Part shown: positions 17,637-27,900 of the stretch, piece after piece
Layout of the letters: each line of letters begins with the position of its first letter
Numbering within the stretch: the stretch's first letter is position 1
Origin: Cyanobium sp. NIES-981
GTDB lineage: Bacteria > Cyanobacteriota > Cyanobacteriia > PCC-6307 > Cyanobiaceae
Direction of reading: 5' to 3'
NCBI RefSeq assembly: GCF_900088535.1
Contig: NZ_LT578417.1
Coordinates: forward strand, 1,860,001 to 1,924,000
DNA length: 64,000 bases
Program-made: the position numbers and the translations under genes
Notes under the pieces: generated by a model
Databases searched by the model: none
What the model saw: only the letters and a program-made list of their open reading frames with translations
What the model was told of the DNA's origin: nothing

Positions 17637-19592
17637 ATGGTGCTCACCGCCACCCCCAGCACCTGGAGCGCTGACGACGGCGCCAGCCTCTACGGGCTCG
17701 ACCGCTGGGGCGACCCCTACTTCTCGGTGAACGGGCGCGGCCATGTGATGGTGCAGCCCCGCGGCGACCGCGGCGGCTCGCTCGATCTGGTGGAGCTGGT
17801 GCGGGAGCTGCAGGGGCGCGACCTCTCCCTGCCGCTGCTGATCCGCTTCGACGACATCCTCGAAGACCGGCTCGAACGGCTCCATGCCGCCTTCGAGCGG
17901 GCCATCGCCCAGTACGGCTACGCCGGCCGCTACCAGGGGGTATTCCCGGTGAAGTGCAACCAGCAGCGCCACGTGGTGGAGCAGCTGGTGGAGAGCGGCC
18001 GGCGCTGGCATTTCGGGCTGGAGGCCGGCAGCAAGGCCGAACTGCTGATCGCCCTCTCGCTGGTGGACGATCCCGAGGCGCTGCTGATCTGCAACGGCTA
18101 CAAGGACCGGCGCTACATCGAGACGGCGATCCTGGCCCGCCGGCTCGGCCGCCAGCCGGTGGTGGTGATCGAGCAGGCCGATGAGGTGGAGCGGATCATC
18201 CGCGCCAGCCGGGAGCTCGGCGCCGCCCCCCTGATCGGTGTGCGGGCCAAGCTCTCCAGCCGCAGCACCGGCCGCTGGGGCAGCTCGGTGGGGGAGCGGG
18301 CCAAGTTCGGGCTCTCGGTGCCGGATCTGCTGGCCACGGTGGAGGCCCTGCGCCAGGCGGACCTCCTCCCCGAGCTGCGACTGCTGCACTTCCACATCGG
18401 CAGCCAGATCAACGACATCGCCGTGCTCAAGGACGCCCTGCAGGAGGCGGGCCAGATCTACGGGGAGCTCACCCGGCTGGGGGCTCCCATGGGCTATCTG
18501 GATGTGGGCGGCGGGCTCGGCATCGACTACGACGGCAGCCGCACCGCCAGCGCGGCGTCCAAGAACTACTCCCTGCAGAACTACGCCAACGACGTGGTGG
18601 CCACGGTGCGGGAGTGCTGCGAGCCCCACGGGGTGCCCGTGCCCACCCTGGTGAGCGAGAGCGGCCGGGCGATCGCCAGCCATTTCTCCGTGCTCGTGTT
18701 CGATGTGCTCGGCACGGCCCGGCCGCCGGGGGAGGTGCCCGCCGAGCAGGCCGACGAACCACTGATGGTGCGCAACCTGCGCGACACCCTCGCCGCGATC
18801 CACGCCACGGCCGCGGCGGCCGGCGAAGCCTCCCCCTGCTGCGATGCCCTGCAGGAGGCCTGGAACGACGCGATCAAGTTCAAGGACGACGCCCTCTCGG
18901 CCTTCCGGCTCGGCTACCTCGGCCTGCCGCAACGGGCCGTGGCCGAACAGCTCACCTGGGCCTGCGCCGAGGCCATCGCCGCCCGGCTCGCCCAGCTGCC
19001 GGAGGGCACCCCCATCCCAGACCAGCTCCAGGCCCTGCAGGCGGGACTGGCGAGCACGTACTACGCCAATCTCTCGGTGTTCCGCTCCGCCCCGGACACC
19101 TGGGCGATCGATCAGCTGTTTCCGGTGCTGCCGATCCAGCGGCTGGATGAGGCGCCCACGGGCCTGGGCAGTTTCGCCGACCTCACCTGCGATTCCGACG
19201 GCAAACTGGCCCGCTTCATCGGCCGCGGACAGGAGAAGCCCCTGCTGGAGCTGCATGTGCCCCGGCCCGGTGAGCCCTACTGGGTGGGGCTGTTCCTGGC
19301 GGGCGCCTACCAGGAGGTGATGGGCAACCTCCACAACCTGTTCGGCAGCACCAACGCGGTGCACATCCGCCTCGGCCCCGGTGGCAACTACCTCGTGAAC
19401 CATGTGGTGCGGGGCGACACCAACGCCGAGGTGCTGCAGGTGATGGAGCACGATCCCCGGCAGCTGCTGGAGCGGCTGCGGCTCGCCAGCGAGGAGGCGA
19501 TCGGCCGCGGCCAGCTGGCGATCAGCGACGCACGGCGCCTGATGGCCCACCTGGAGAGCAGCCTGGGGCAGACCACCTACCTGCAGTCCTGA
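17637..19592 (+). CDS. speA: Biosynthetic arginine decarboxylase
   Basis: SpeA is a PLP enzyme that turns arginine into agmatine for polyamine synthesis. The 651-residue length is normal. The PLP Lys is K106 in GVFPVKCNQQ; LHFHIGSQI and YLDVGGGLGIDYDG form the phosphate-binding part of the barrel, and the C-terminal beta domain follows with LVSESGRAI. It is the product consumer nearest to argJ in the arginine theme but is not linked in an operon. The start is preceded by a short AT-richer stretch at 17600-17610. Confidence 0.97.
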   Translation: MVLTATPSTWSADDGASLYGLDRWGDPYFSVNGRGHVMVQPRGDRGGSLDLVELVRELQGRDLSLPLLIRFDDILEDRLERLHAAFERAIAQYGYAGRYQGVFPVKCNQQRHVVEQLVESGRRWHFGLEAGSKAELLIALSLVDDPEALLICNGYKDRRYIETAILARRLGRQPVVVIEQADEVERIIRASRELGAAPLIGVRAKLSSRSTGRWGSSVGERAKFGLSVPDLLATVEALRQADLLPELRLLHFHIGSQINDIAVLKDALQEAGQIYGELTRLGAPMGYLDVGGGLGIDYDGSRTASAASKNYSLQNYANDVVATVRECCEPHGVPVPTLVSESGRAIASHFSVLVFDVLGTARPPGEVPAEQADEPLMVRNLRDTLAAIHATAAAAGEASPCCDALQEAWNDAIKFKDDALSAFRLGYLGLPQRAVAEQLTWACAEAIAARLAQLPEGTPIPDQLQALQAGLASTYYANLSVFRSAPDTWAIDQLFPVLPIQRLDEAPTGLGSFADLTCDSDGKLARFIGRGQEKPLLELHVPRPGEPYWVGLFLAGAYQEVMGNLHNLFGSTNAVHIRLGPGGNYLVNHVVRGDTNAEVLQVMEHDPRQLLERLRLASEEAIGRGQLAISDARRLMAHLESSLGQTTYLQS

Positions 19593-19627
19593 GGACAGGG
19601 CCGCCATGGCCTCCATCCGACGGCCCC

Positions 19628-20011
19628 TCAGACCAGCAGCGCCACCCAGAGAAGCTTGCAGGCGAGATGCAGGGCCTGGTCGATGCCGATCCGGTAGAGG
19701 CGGCGGCACTTGCCCAGGTCGATGCACACGTGCGCAACCCACTCCGCCAAGCCCAGCAGGGGCACACCGGTGAGCACCGCCACCAGAAAACCGTGAATCC
19801 CGCCATGGGCGGCCATCCACCAGCCCCAGGGCAGCACACCGCGGGCCTGGGGGCACTTCTCCAGGGCCATCCGATCGCTCTGGAGGGCGAAATCCGCCAG
19901 GAAATGCCCCATGGCGAGCAGCAGAGCCAGGTTCAGCCCCCTCGGCACGGCCACTTCGGCCAGCGGAACGCCGATCAGCTCAGAAACAGCCATCAGCGCA
20001 GGAACGGCCAT
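19628..20011 (-). CDS. DUF3307 family membrane protein
   Basis: A 127-residue protein with three or four hydrophobic helices and the DUF3307 pattern: GHFLADFALQSDRMALEK, an AAHGGIHGF block, GLAEWVAHVCIDLGKC and DQALHLACKLLWVAL. The His, Asp and Cys residues repeat across helices, which suggests metal or substrate binding in the membrane, but no function is established. The start is the ATG at 20011; longer upstream reading lies antisense to the MscS gene and is not protein-like. Confidence 0.8.
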   Translation of the reverse strand: MAVPALMAVSELIGVPLAEVAVPRGLNLALLLAMGHFLADFALQSDRMALEKCPQARGVLPWGWWMAAHGGIHGFLVAVLTGVPLLGLAEWVAHVCIDLGKCRRLYRIGIDQALHLACKLLWVALLV

Positions 20012-20090
20012 GGGGAACAGCGCCGGCAGGCCGGGTAGGGCAGCGTCAGTCCCACTCTGAACCAGTCTGGGCCGCAAAGGCCTGCTCCCG

Positions 20091-21584
20091 ATGCTGCCGA
20101 TGGCGATGTCCCAACTCGCTCTCAGCCTCGCGCTGGCAGCCGGACTGGTGGTGGGGCGGGCCTGGATGGTGCGCCACAGCCGCCTGGCTCCCCTGCCCCT
20201 GCTGCTTCCCCTCACCGCCCTGCTGGTGCATGTGGTGGCCACGCTCACGCCGGCGGCGCAGCTCGGGGCGGTGCCGGCCCGCTGGCTTGCCAGCCTGGAC
20301 CTGCTGTTCACGGGCTTCGCCCTGATCCGCCTGGGCACCTGGGGATGCCTGCAGCTGCCCGCCGGCCTGGGCTGGTGGCCCCAACCCCCGAAGATCCTGC
20401 GCGATCTGGCCATGCTGCTGCTGGCGGCGGCGTTCACGGTGCTGGTGCTTAGGGAGCGGGCCGGGGTGAATCTGGTGGGGCTGCTCACCACCTCCGCGGT
20501 GCTCACCGCCGTGGTGGGTCTGGCGGCCCAGGAAACCCTCAAGGACCTCTTCGCGGGCATCAGCCTGCAACTCGATGCCCCCTTCAGCGAGGGCGACTGG
20601 ATCGAGGTGAACGGCAGCGGCGGCATCGTCCAGACCGTGACTCTGATGAACACCTACCTGAAGACCGCCGACGGCAGCAGGCTGGTGGTGCCCAACGACA
20701 CCGTGGCCCAGGCGACGGCGCGCTGCTTCACGCCCCATGACCCGGTGGGGAACCGCTTCAGCATCGGCCTGGACTACGCCCTGCCCCCGGGGCAGGCCTG
20801 TGCGCTGCTGGAGCAGGTGATGGCCCAGTGCCCCGGTGTGCTCCAGCAGCCACCGCCCCGGGCGTGGGTGGGGGCCTATGCCGACAGTGCCATCACCTAC
20901 GAGCTGCTGGTGTGGCAGCGGGGCGCGGGCGAGCTGCAGCGCCTGGAGGTGCGCAGCACGGTGCTGCAGCACATCTGGTATGCCCTCAGCCGTGAAGGCC
21001 AGAGCATTCCCTACCCGGTGCGGGAGCTGCGCCCGAAGCGCCAGGGCCCCCCGGAGGATGATCCCGCCCTGATCGACGTGGAGGCCCGCGCCCGGCTGCT
21101 CTCCGGCAACGCCCTGTTCCAGGAGCTCGGGGCGGACCAGCTGGCCCAGCTGGCCCCCCTCACCCGCTGCCTGCGCTTCGGGCCCGGCGAAGCCGTGGTG
21201 CGGGAAGGGGATCCCAGCTCGGCGCTGTTTCAGATCGTGCGCGGCCGGGTCGCGGTGCTGAAGGCCGGGCCCCAGGGCGGGCAGACGGCCCTGGCCAGCC
21301 TGGGGGCTGGGGAGGTGTTCGGGGAGATGGGCCTGTGCACCGGTGGCCGCCGCACAGCCACCGTGCGTGCCGAGGAAGACACGGTGCTGCTCGAGGTGGA
21401 GCGGGACGACCTGATGCCGCTGGTGGAGGCGGAGCCGGAATTCCTGAACCATCTGGCCCGCCTGGTGAACCGCCGGCGCTGCGAGCTGGAGAAGGTGACG
21501 GCCGAGCAGGCCGCGGCCCACGAGCTGGGCCTCCTCCAGCGCATGCAGCAGCTGTTCGGGGCGGTGGGAATGGGGCGGACCTGA
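20091..21584 (+). CDS. MscS-type channel with C-terminal cyclic-nucleotide-binding domain
   Basis: The 497-residue inner-membrane protein has four to five N-terminal helices, the pore-lining MscS helix (LLTTSAVLTAVVGLAAQETLKD), the MscS beta domain (DWIEVNGSGGIV, VVPNDTVAQATARCF), and at ~350-470 a cNMP-binding domain. The phosphate-binding cassette reads FGEMGL...RRTATV, with the Glu and Arg that hold the nucleotide. Such proteins belong to the bCNG family, in which cyclic-nucleotide binding gates or modulates the channel. A nearby ATG at 20100 is an alternative start. With three cyclases close by it is a candidate cAMP effector. Confidence 0.92.
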   Translation: MLPMAMSQLALSLALAAGLVVGRAWMVRHSRLAPLPLLLPLTALLVHVVATLTPAAQLGAVPARWLASLDLLFTGFALIRLGTWGCLQLPAGLGWWPQPPKILRDLAMLLLAAAFTVLVLRERAGVNLVGLLTTSAVLTAVVGLAAQETLKDLFAGISLQLDAPFSEGDWIEVNGSGGIVQTVTLMNTYLKTADGSRLVVPNDTVAQATARCFTPHDPVGNRFSIGLDYALPPGQACALLEQVMAQCPGVLQQPPPRAWVGAYADSAITYELLVWQRGAGELQRLEVRSTVLQHIWYALSREGQSIPYPVRELRPKRQGPPEDDPALIDVEARARLLSGNALFQELGADQLAQLAPLTRCLRFGPGEAVVREGDPSSALFQIVRGRVAVLKAGPQGGQTALASLGAGEVFGEMGLCTGGRRTATVRAEEDTVLLEVERDDLMPLVEAEPEFLNHLARLVNRRRCELEKVTAEQAAAHELGLLQRMQQLFGAVGMGRT

Positions 21585-21593
21585 GGGACCCGC

Positions 21594-22322
21594 TCAACGG
21601 GCGCAGAACCACGCCTGCAGGCCCAGGCGATCCACCGGCGCCGGCAGTTCCGCCGGATCGAAGGCGGGCGCAGCCTCCGCCGCCATGGCCCTGAGCGTCA
21701 CCGGCCGGCCTCCGCCCTCCACCTGCACCTGGATCGGGCGCACGTCCTTGAGACCGATCACGCCGGCCAGGTCCCGGGCCTGCTGCAGGGCATCCTGGTA
21801 GGCCGCGCGCAACAGCTGCTGGCGGCTGGCCCGGTCCTCCTCGGGCCTGGCCTCCGTGCTCACCGGCGACAGCCGCACTCCCGGCAGACCGCCCACCCGC
21901 CGCACCAGGGGCTGCAGCTGCCGCAGCGCCAGCTTGCCGCTGATCTGCAGCGTGGCCACCCACACCGGCGGCCGCCGGCCGCTGCGGCTGCGCTCCCAGG
22001 TGTTCGGCGAGCTCACCTCCAGCTCCTCCACCCCCAGGGACTTCAGCTCCTGGCGCACGGCGCCCAGCCGCACCTGGAGGCTCTCCAGGGCCTGGTCAGC
22101 GGTGTCAGCCTCAGCTTCCACCCCAAGGGAGAAGCCGAAGCGGCTGGCCTCGCGCCGCAGCTCGGCCGAGCCGCGGGCTTCGAGCAGGGTGCCGTTGCAC
22201 TGCAGCTGCACCTGGGCCTGGGCCATGGCCGGCCGCGGCGCGGCCTGAAGCAGCAGGACCATGGGGGAAAGCATGGCCGCGGCGCGCCACAGGCTCCTGG
22301 ACCGCTGAGAAACGGACGTCAC
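21594..22322 (-). CDS. Secreted SIMPL-domain (DUF541) protein
   Basis: A 242-residue protein starting at GTG with a signal peptide (LWRAAAMLSPMVLLLQAAPRPAMA) and a SIMPL domain: GTLLEARGSAELRREAS, TADQALESLQVRL, LQISGKLALRQLQPLV and AYQDALQQARDLAGVIGL. SIMPL proteins are periplasmic or outer-membrane associated; some bind partners at the envelope, but the role here is unknown. An internal ATG at 22274 is possible but would shorten the signal. It is divergent from cyclase 3 and its end faces the MscS channel gene, 9 bases apart. Confidence 0.82.
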   Translation of the reverse strand: MTSVSQRSRSLWRAAAMLSPMVLLLQAAPRPAMAQAQVQLQCNGTLLEARGSAELRREASRFGFSLGVEAEADTADQALESLQVRLGAVRQELKSLGVEELEVSSPNTWERSRSGRRPPVWVATLQISGKLALRQLQPLVRRVGGLPGVRLSPVSTEARPEEDRASRQQLLRAAYQDALQQARDLAGVIGLKDVRPIQVQVEGGGRPVTLRAMAAEAAPAFDPAELPAPVDRLGLQAWFCAR

Positions 22323-22349
22323 GGCTGGCTGAGCGGAGGTGCATGCAGC

Positions 22350-24398
22350 TTGCTCCCGGCCGGCCTGGCCGGGCAAGTCGTCCAGGTGAGCTGCCCTGCA
22401 GGCTCTCCAAATCGCATCAGAATCAGCAGCGCCCGCCATCAGAGCCTCAGACCAGGGCATCCCTTGAACCCTGAAGCCAGCCACCCCCCGCCGCGGGATG
22501 CCTGCGATCGCCCGTCCAAGGCCGGACGTCTGCTCCTGCGAATCGGTCCGTCCCTGGGGGCAGCGGTGGTGCTGGCCGGGATCGAGCTGTCCGGCATCGC
22601 CCAAAGGCTCGACCTGGCGTTCTATGACCTGATCACCAACATGCGCCCGGCGCCATCGGCGCGGGATCTGCCGATCACGATCATCGGGATCGGGGAGGAC
22701 GACATCCGCCGTCATGGCTGGCCGCTCGATGACGGACTGCTCTGCCGGGCTCTTGACCGGCTGAGTGAGGCCGGCGCAAGCGCCATCGGCTTCGACATCT
22801 ACCGCGATCAAGGGGTGGGGCCGGACCAGGCCTGCCTGCGGCAGCGCTTCGCCCGCAATCCGCGCTTGGTCTCGGTGTTCAATGTGGCCAACGGCATCCC
22901 GGCCATTCCAGGCACGCCACCGGCTCGGAGGGGGTACAACGATCTTCCCCTCGACCCGGACGGCACGTTGCGGCGTGACCTGGTGCACGTGACGGCCCAG
23001 GATGAAGCCACAGTGGCCCTGCCGCTGCGGCTGGTGGAGGTGGCCCAGGGCAACCAGCAGCTGCGCGACAGGATCGAGGCTGGCCGCCTCGACGCTGCGT
23101 GGCTGCAGGCCGACTCAGGGGGCTATCACCGTGAGGCTGACGCGGGTCTCGGGCTGCAGCAGATGCTGATCTTCAGGGAGCCGGGCAGCTTCCACACCGC
23201 GTCCCTCTCGCTCCTGCTGGCCGGAGGCGTACCGCCGAGCGCGATCAACGGAAGGATCGTGATCCTCGGCAGCACCGCCCCGTCGCTCAAGGATCTGTTC
23301 ATGGTGCCGATGAGCCACTTCCGCGGCGGCGCCGTGCCGCTCACCTTGCCGGGGGCTGAGGTGCATGCGCTGCGGGTCGCCGCTCTGATGGACCTGCAGC
23401 GGGGCGAGCGGTGGACGGGGTGGCTGATGCCGGGTTGGGGCAATCTGCTGCTCACCCTGTTGGCGGCCGGTGGCGGACTCGCGCTGGGGGAACGCATTGG
23501 CAGCCTGCGCCGGAGTGTGTTCGTCACCGCTGGCATGGCGGCACTCCTGGGCGGCAGCCTGGCGGTGCTGCTGCTGCAGCACATCTGGATCGGCACCAGC
23601 ATGCCGCTGCTGGCCCTGCTGATGCTCGCCGCAGCTGCCTGGTTGCGGCGGGGCGCTGCCAGCCAGCTGCATTCCCGGCAGATTCAACGACTGCTCGGGC
23701 AGGCCACATCCCCAGCGGTGGCCCAGCTGCTCTGGGACAAGCGCGACCAGCTGCTGCGGGAGGGAATCTTCGAGGGGCGACAGCTGCCTGCCACGGTGCT
23801 GTTCACCGACCTGGCCAATTTCAGCACCGTTTCCCAGCACCTCACACCGGCTGAGCTCACGGCTTGGATCAACCGCTGTCTGTCGGTCTGCATCCCTGCC
23901 GTGATCCAGCATGACGGCATGGTGAACAAGTTCACCGGAGACGGGATGATGGCGGTGTTCGGGGTGCCGGTGGGCAAGGATCCGGCCAGCGATGCGCGGG
24001 GCGCGGTGCAGGCATCCCTCGCCATCCGTCAGGGCCTCGACGAACTCAATGCCCGCCAGAGCCGGGAAGGACAGCCGGGCTACCGGCTGCGCATCGGTAT
24101 TCACTCCGGTGAGGTGCTGGCCGGATCGGTCGGCAGCAGCGAACGGCTGGAATACGGGGTGATGGGCGACACCGTGAACTGCGGCTCAAGGCTGGAGAGC
24201 CTCGAGAAGCATCGCCATCAGGGTGTCACCAGGATCCTGATTTCCTCGGTGACCCGCAATCTGCTGGATGACGAGCTCGTGTCCGGGCTGGACTGGCTGG
24301 CGTGGGGCTCCCGGCAAGTCAAAGGTCGCGACGAACCCCTGGAGATCTTCGAGCTTCAGGAAGGACAGCGCACGGGCAGCAGCTCGGGCCAGTCCTGA
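22350..24398 (+). CDS. CHASE2-domain class III nucleotide cyclase (cyclase 3)
   Basis: A membrane cyclase with CHASE2 region (ITIIGIGEDDIRRHGWPLDD; IVILGSTAPSLKD), three transmembrane helices and a C-terminal cyclase domain. Metal ligands Asp487 and Asp531, Lys527, Asn610 and Arg614 are present. The base-specifying position, Thr in cyclases 1 and 2, is Gly603 (EYGVMGD), so substrate choice (ATP or GTP) is uncertain. The start is unclear: TTG at 22350 gives 682 residues, TTG at 22464 gives 644, and no ATG occurs before the CHASE2 region. The 3' end overlaps the convergent secreted-protein gene by 43 bases. Confidence 0.9.
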   Translation: MLPAGLAGQVVQVSCPAGSPNRIRISSARHQSLRPGHPLNPEASHPPPRDACDRPSKAGRLLLRIGPSLGAAVVLAGIELSGIAQRLDLAFYDLITNMRPAPSARDLPITIIGIGEDDIRRHGWPLDDGLLCRALDRLSEAGASAIGFDIYRDQGVGPDQACLRQRFARNPRLVSVFNVANGIPAIPGTPPARRGYNDLPLDPDGTLRRDLVHVTAQDEATVALPLRLVEVAQGNQQLRDRIEAGRLDAAWLQADSGGYHREADAGLGLQQMLIFREPGSFHTASLSLLLAGGVPPSAINGRIVILGSTAPSLKDLFMVPMSHFRGGAVPLTLPGAEVHALRVAALMDLQRGERWTGWLMPGWGNLLLTLLAAGGGLALGERIGSLRRSVFVTAGMAALLGGSLAVLLLQHIWIGTSMPLLALLMLAAAAWLRRGAASQLHSRQIQRLLGQATSPAVAQLLWDKRDQLLREGIFEGRQLPATVLFTDLANFSTVSQHLTPAELTAWINRCLSVCIPAVIQHDGMVNKFTGDGMMAVFGVPVGKDPASDARGAVQASLAIRQGLDELNARQSREGQPGYRLRIGIHSGEVLAGSVGSSERLEYGVMGDTVNCGSRLESLEKHRHQGVTRILISSVTRNLLDDELVSGLDWLAWGSRQVKGRDEPLEIFELQEGQRTGSSSGQS

Positions 24399-24982
24399 CC
24401 AAGCAGATCGCCGAGCTCAAAAGTGCTGATCAGCTCTGCGCGGCTGACCATGCCCCCGCAGCGCCCGCGCAACTGCTGAAGGCGTAGCTGGAAGCGAGCG
24501 TCATCCGGGGTTGTGTCCTGCACCAGAAGGCTGAGGGCCGGCGGCGACGACGTCGAGACCACCTGCAGCGGATCCCCCGAGGCACCAGCGGTGAGGCCGT
24601 CGTCACAGCGGTAGCTCGATTCCCACAGCGTGGCGTCGGGGAAACCCGGCCCCTGCACCAGCACCAGGGCCGCCCCGCCCGATAGCAGCAACCGTTCGGT
24701 GGCGGGGGCCGTACCGGTCTGGGGGCGAAAGCGCAGCACCAGAGGACGCGGCTGGCTGGACGGACCCTCCAGCAGGCCGAGCAGGGAGGGATCGCCCGGG
24801 GCGAAGACGCTGGATCGCGGTACGAGGTGCACGAGCATCCGTGCGCTGCACTCCCCACGGGTTCCCCCGCCCACCAGCCGGCCGGGGAAGGTCGCCCGTG
24901 GATTGGCGGACACCTGGATCTGGCTGGCCAGTGCCACGGTGATCGTGCAGCAGAGAGCGAGGGGGCGCCAGGGTTGGTTCAT
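24356..24982 (-). CDS. Small secreted protein, DUF928-like
   Basis: A 208-residue protein with a signal peptide (PWRPLALCCTITVALASQIQVSA) and a GGGTRGEC block near residue 38, which recalls the GxRGxC start of cyanobacterial DUF928 proteins; the match elsewhere is weak. It begins 6 bases after the CHAT exoprotein stop and is surely in its operon. DUF928 proteins often neighbour CHAT/CHASE2/two-partner-secretion genes in cyanobacteria. No catalytic residues are recognisable; three to four Cys could form disulfides. Confidence 0.65.
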   Translation of the reverse strand: MNQPWRPLALCCTITVALASQIQVSANPRATFPGRLVGGGTRGECSARMLVHLVPRSSVFAPGDPSLLGLLEGPSSQPRPLVLRFRPQTGTAPATERLLLSGGAALVLVQGPGFPDATLWESSYRCDDGLTAGASGDPLQVVSTSSPPALSLLVQDTTPDDARFQLRLQQLRGRCGGMVSRAELISTFELGDLLGQDWPELLPVRCPS

Positions 24983-24988
24983 GGCGTT

Positions 24989-27900
24989 TCACCAGGGAGT
25001 GCCGAGCAGGGTGATGCCGGCCCAGAAGTAAGGATGGCCCAGACCCGAGCGGACGCGCTGCTGCTCCGCGGTGGTGAGATCGATCAGGAGGGGCATGCCG
25101 TCAGGAGCCACCACCCGGTTGCCGTCCAGGCGGATCCTGCCCGCGATCAGATCCCGGCGGGTGGCCTGCAGAGCGTCGGCTTTCGGGAACCCTTCATCGA
25201 GGTAGCGGTAGAGCTGCAGGAAAAACGCGGAAGTAGCGACATCATCCACATACCAGAGCGTGCCGATGGCGCTCCTGGAGCCTGCCTGCAGGGCGAGGCC
25301 CGCAAAGCCGAGTTCGCTCTCCGCGTCGCCCACGGCGGTGCGACAGGCACTGAGGCTGAACAGCTCCAGGGGATCTCCCTCGCGCTGATCCCGCATGCGG
25401 GCGAATTCAGCCAGGGAGATCGCACCGGCTCCGGTGTGGACCCTGGCCCGCCGCGGCCCCCCGGGCAGGAACTCCGCATGGGTGGCCAGATGCACCCGGT
25501 CGTAGCGCGGATCGGCAGCCTGCTCCAGCAGCACCATCGGCGTGAAGCGTTGGTTGAGGAAGGCGTCGGCAGACCGCTGAGCCGCCAGACCATCGATCTC
25601 CTGAAGCACCAGGGGCAGCGGGGCAAGACCTTCAAAGCTGGAGGCCCCGGCCGCCAGAAGCCGGGAGAGCCCGTCTTTGGGGGGGGTGAGACAGGTGAGC
25701 CGCAGGGAGGGTGTGAGGGTCAGGGCGTAGCGCTCCCCGAGGAACTGGCTGCCGTCGTGGAGTGCGGCGAAGGGCACCGCCTGCAGGCCACGGTCCGTGG
25801 CGATCAGGAGGCTGGTCACACCCAGCTCCGCCAGTTCCGCCTCGACTGGGGCGATCAGCGCAGCATGGAGCTGACGCGCTGGGGTCTGGGGATCTGAGGG
25901 GTCGATGAAGGCACGCCCCGCGTTCTGCTGGTAGAAGCTCCCCAGGAGCTGGCGGAAGCGATCCAGGGAGAGCTGAACCCGGCGGGGCGTCGGCTCGCCC
26001 TCGGCGGTGACCAGGGTGAGGTCGAGGAATGCCCGTTGCGGCTGGGAGGGATCGGCAGACGCGGTGCGGTCTTCGGTGAAGGTGAGGCTGAGGATGCCCG
26101 GCTGGTAGTGCTTGAAGCGTCCGCCCGCCTGGGTGCGAATCGCCTGCCTGGCAGCTGAGAGCCGGCTTTGCAGGTCCTTGGTGGCCAGGCTCTGGGGTGG
26201 ACAGGCTGGCCGCTCGAGATCCGGCAGGAGCGCATTGAGATCCTCGAGTCGCCTGTCTTCCACCTGCGTGAGCAGGGCCAGGGAGGGATCCGCGCCGAGG
26301 CTCTCGGTCCCGAGGATCAGCGGCACCCCAGCGGCGTCCGCGTCTTCGCCCAGTGGGAGTCGCAGCGCGAGAGCGTTGGCTTGAAGGTTGTCTAACAATT
26401 CAAACGGGCCGGCAAACGGGCCGGCACCGCCAGGAGTCGGCTCATTCGAGACCGCTGCAGGCTCGGACGACCAGGGGGGAATGACGGCCTGGGTGAACTC
26501 ACGCAGCAGGGTGAACGGGACCCCCGGACCAGGCTCTGGAGTCGGCCCGGGGACCGGCGGTGGGGTGGGATCTGGAGATGGCGACGGGCCTGGCGTCGGG
26601 CCTGGGGCCGGACCCGGGCCAGCATCGGGCCCTGGGTTTGGAGTTGGCGTTGGGGTCGGGGTTGGCGTTGGGGTCGGGTTCGGGTTCGGGTTCGGGGTCG
26701 GGGTCGGGGTCGGGATCGGAGTTGGGGTTGTGTTGGGGTTGGGGGTTGGGGTTGGAGCGGGCGGCTGCGGGGGTTCCGGGGTGGGGGCCAGGCCGTTGAA
26801 GGCAAACTGGATCGAACCTCGCTGGAGTTGGCCAAGGATTCCGTCTTCCAGTCCAGCCCTGGCATTGAGGATGTCGATGTCGACGCCTGCAAGCTGGGCC
26901 GAGTCGGCATTGACCAGCACGAACGGATTGGTCCCGGCCGGAGGGGGATTCAGGGGATCAGCCAGACGGATCTGGAAGAGGGGACCCTGCCCCAGAAATG
27001 TGGCCGTGGAAGTGGCACCGAAAACGATCTGATCCGAAACTCCAAGGCCATTGATCGAACCAAGATCAAACTCCAGAACAGCGCCATCCTGAACCTGCCA
27101 GTTCAGGTCTGTGAATGTGAGGCTGCCAATGGAGCGAACCCCGCCAGCACTACCGGGAGAGATGACGCTTCCAGCCTGCTGATCCAGCACCCCCATCGTG
27201 GAACCGTCGAAGGAACCTTGGATCGTTCCACTGCCGGAGAGGCGAGAACCTTGCTGCAGCAGGACTTGAGATGCCTGGCAGCGGCCTTCGAAGCAATTGT
27301 AGAAATCCAGCTCAGCCCCCTGGGATACCTCAATGGAGCCGGCGCTGAGATGCTGAGGGCCATTGAGAGCCAACCGACCCTGTTCCACGAGCAGGGATCC
27401 CTGGTTAATGACCCTTCCATTCAGATTGATCTGTCCAGGCGTCTGAGTGGTGACAAAAGCTCCTGGGGACACCTGAATGGATGCAGGGGATGTGATCGCG
27501 CTGAAATCGGAACCACGCAGTTCTATCGTGTCAGCCAGAACAACATCGCCAGCCGCAAAAACCTCAAAATCTCCCTGTGCTGCATGGAGCCCTGACACAG
27601 CGAAGGGGACGCCGAAAAAGCCTGGATTGTCAACGCTTCCTATCACCAGGGGAGTGGCGGAATCAGACGAGATATTGATCGAGCCCTGGAGAGATTCGGA
27701 AGCAATTTTACCCGCAGAAAAGATCTGCAGATCTTGATCGCCAAAGCTGCTCGCAAGCACCTCTCCTGCGCCAGCCTGAATGGCGCCGGGAGAGTTGTCA
27801 CACACCAGACAGCCTGGCGCCGTTGTTGCAATCGTTCCTGCGGAACTCCGCAGGGACACCCGCCCCCCTCCGGAATTCAGACTTTCCTGCGGATCAGGGC

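Noticed and set aside
26575-26770. Possible CRISPR-like repeat array
   Set aside because: Repeats are contiguous hexamers inside a coding frame without spacers and no cas genes are present.
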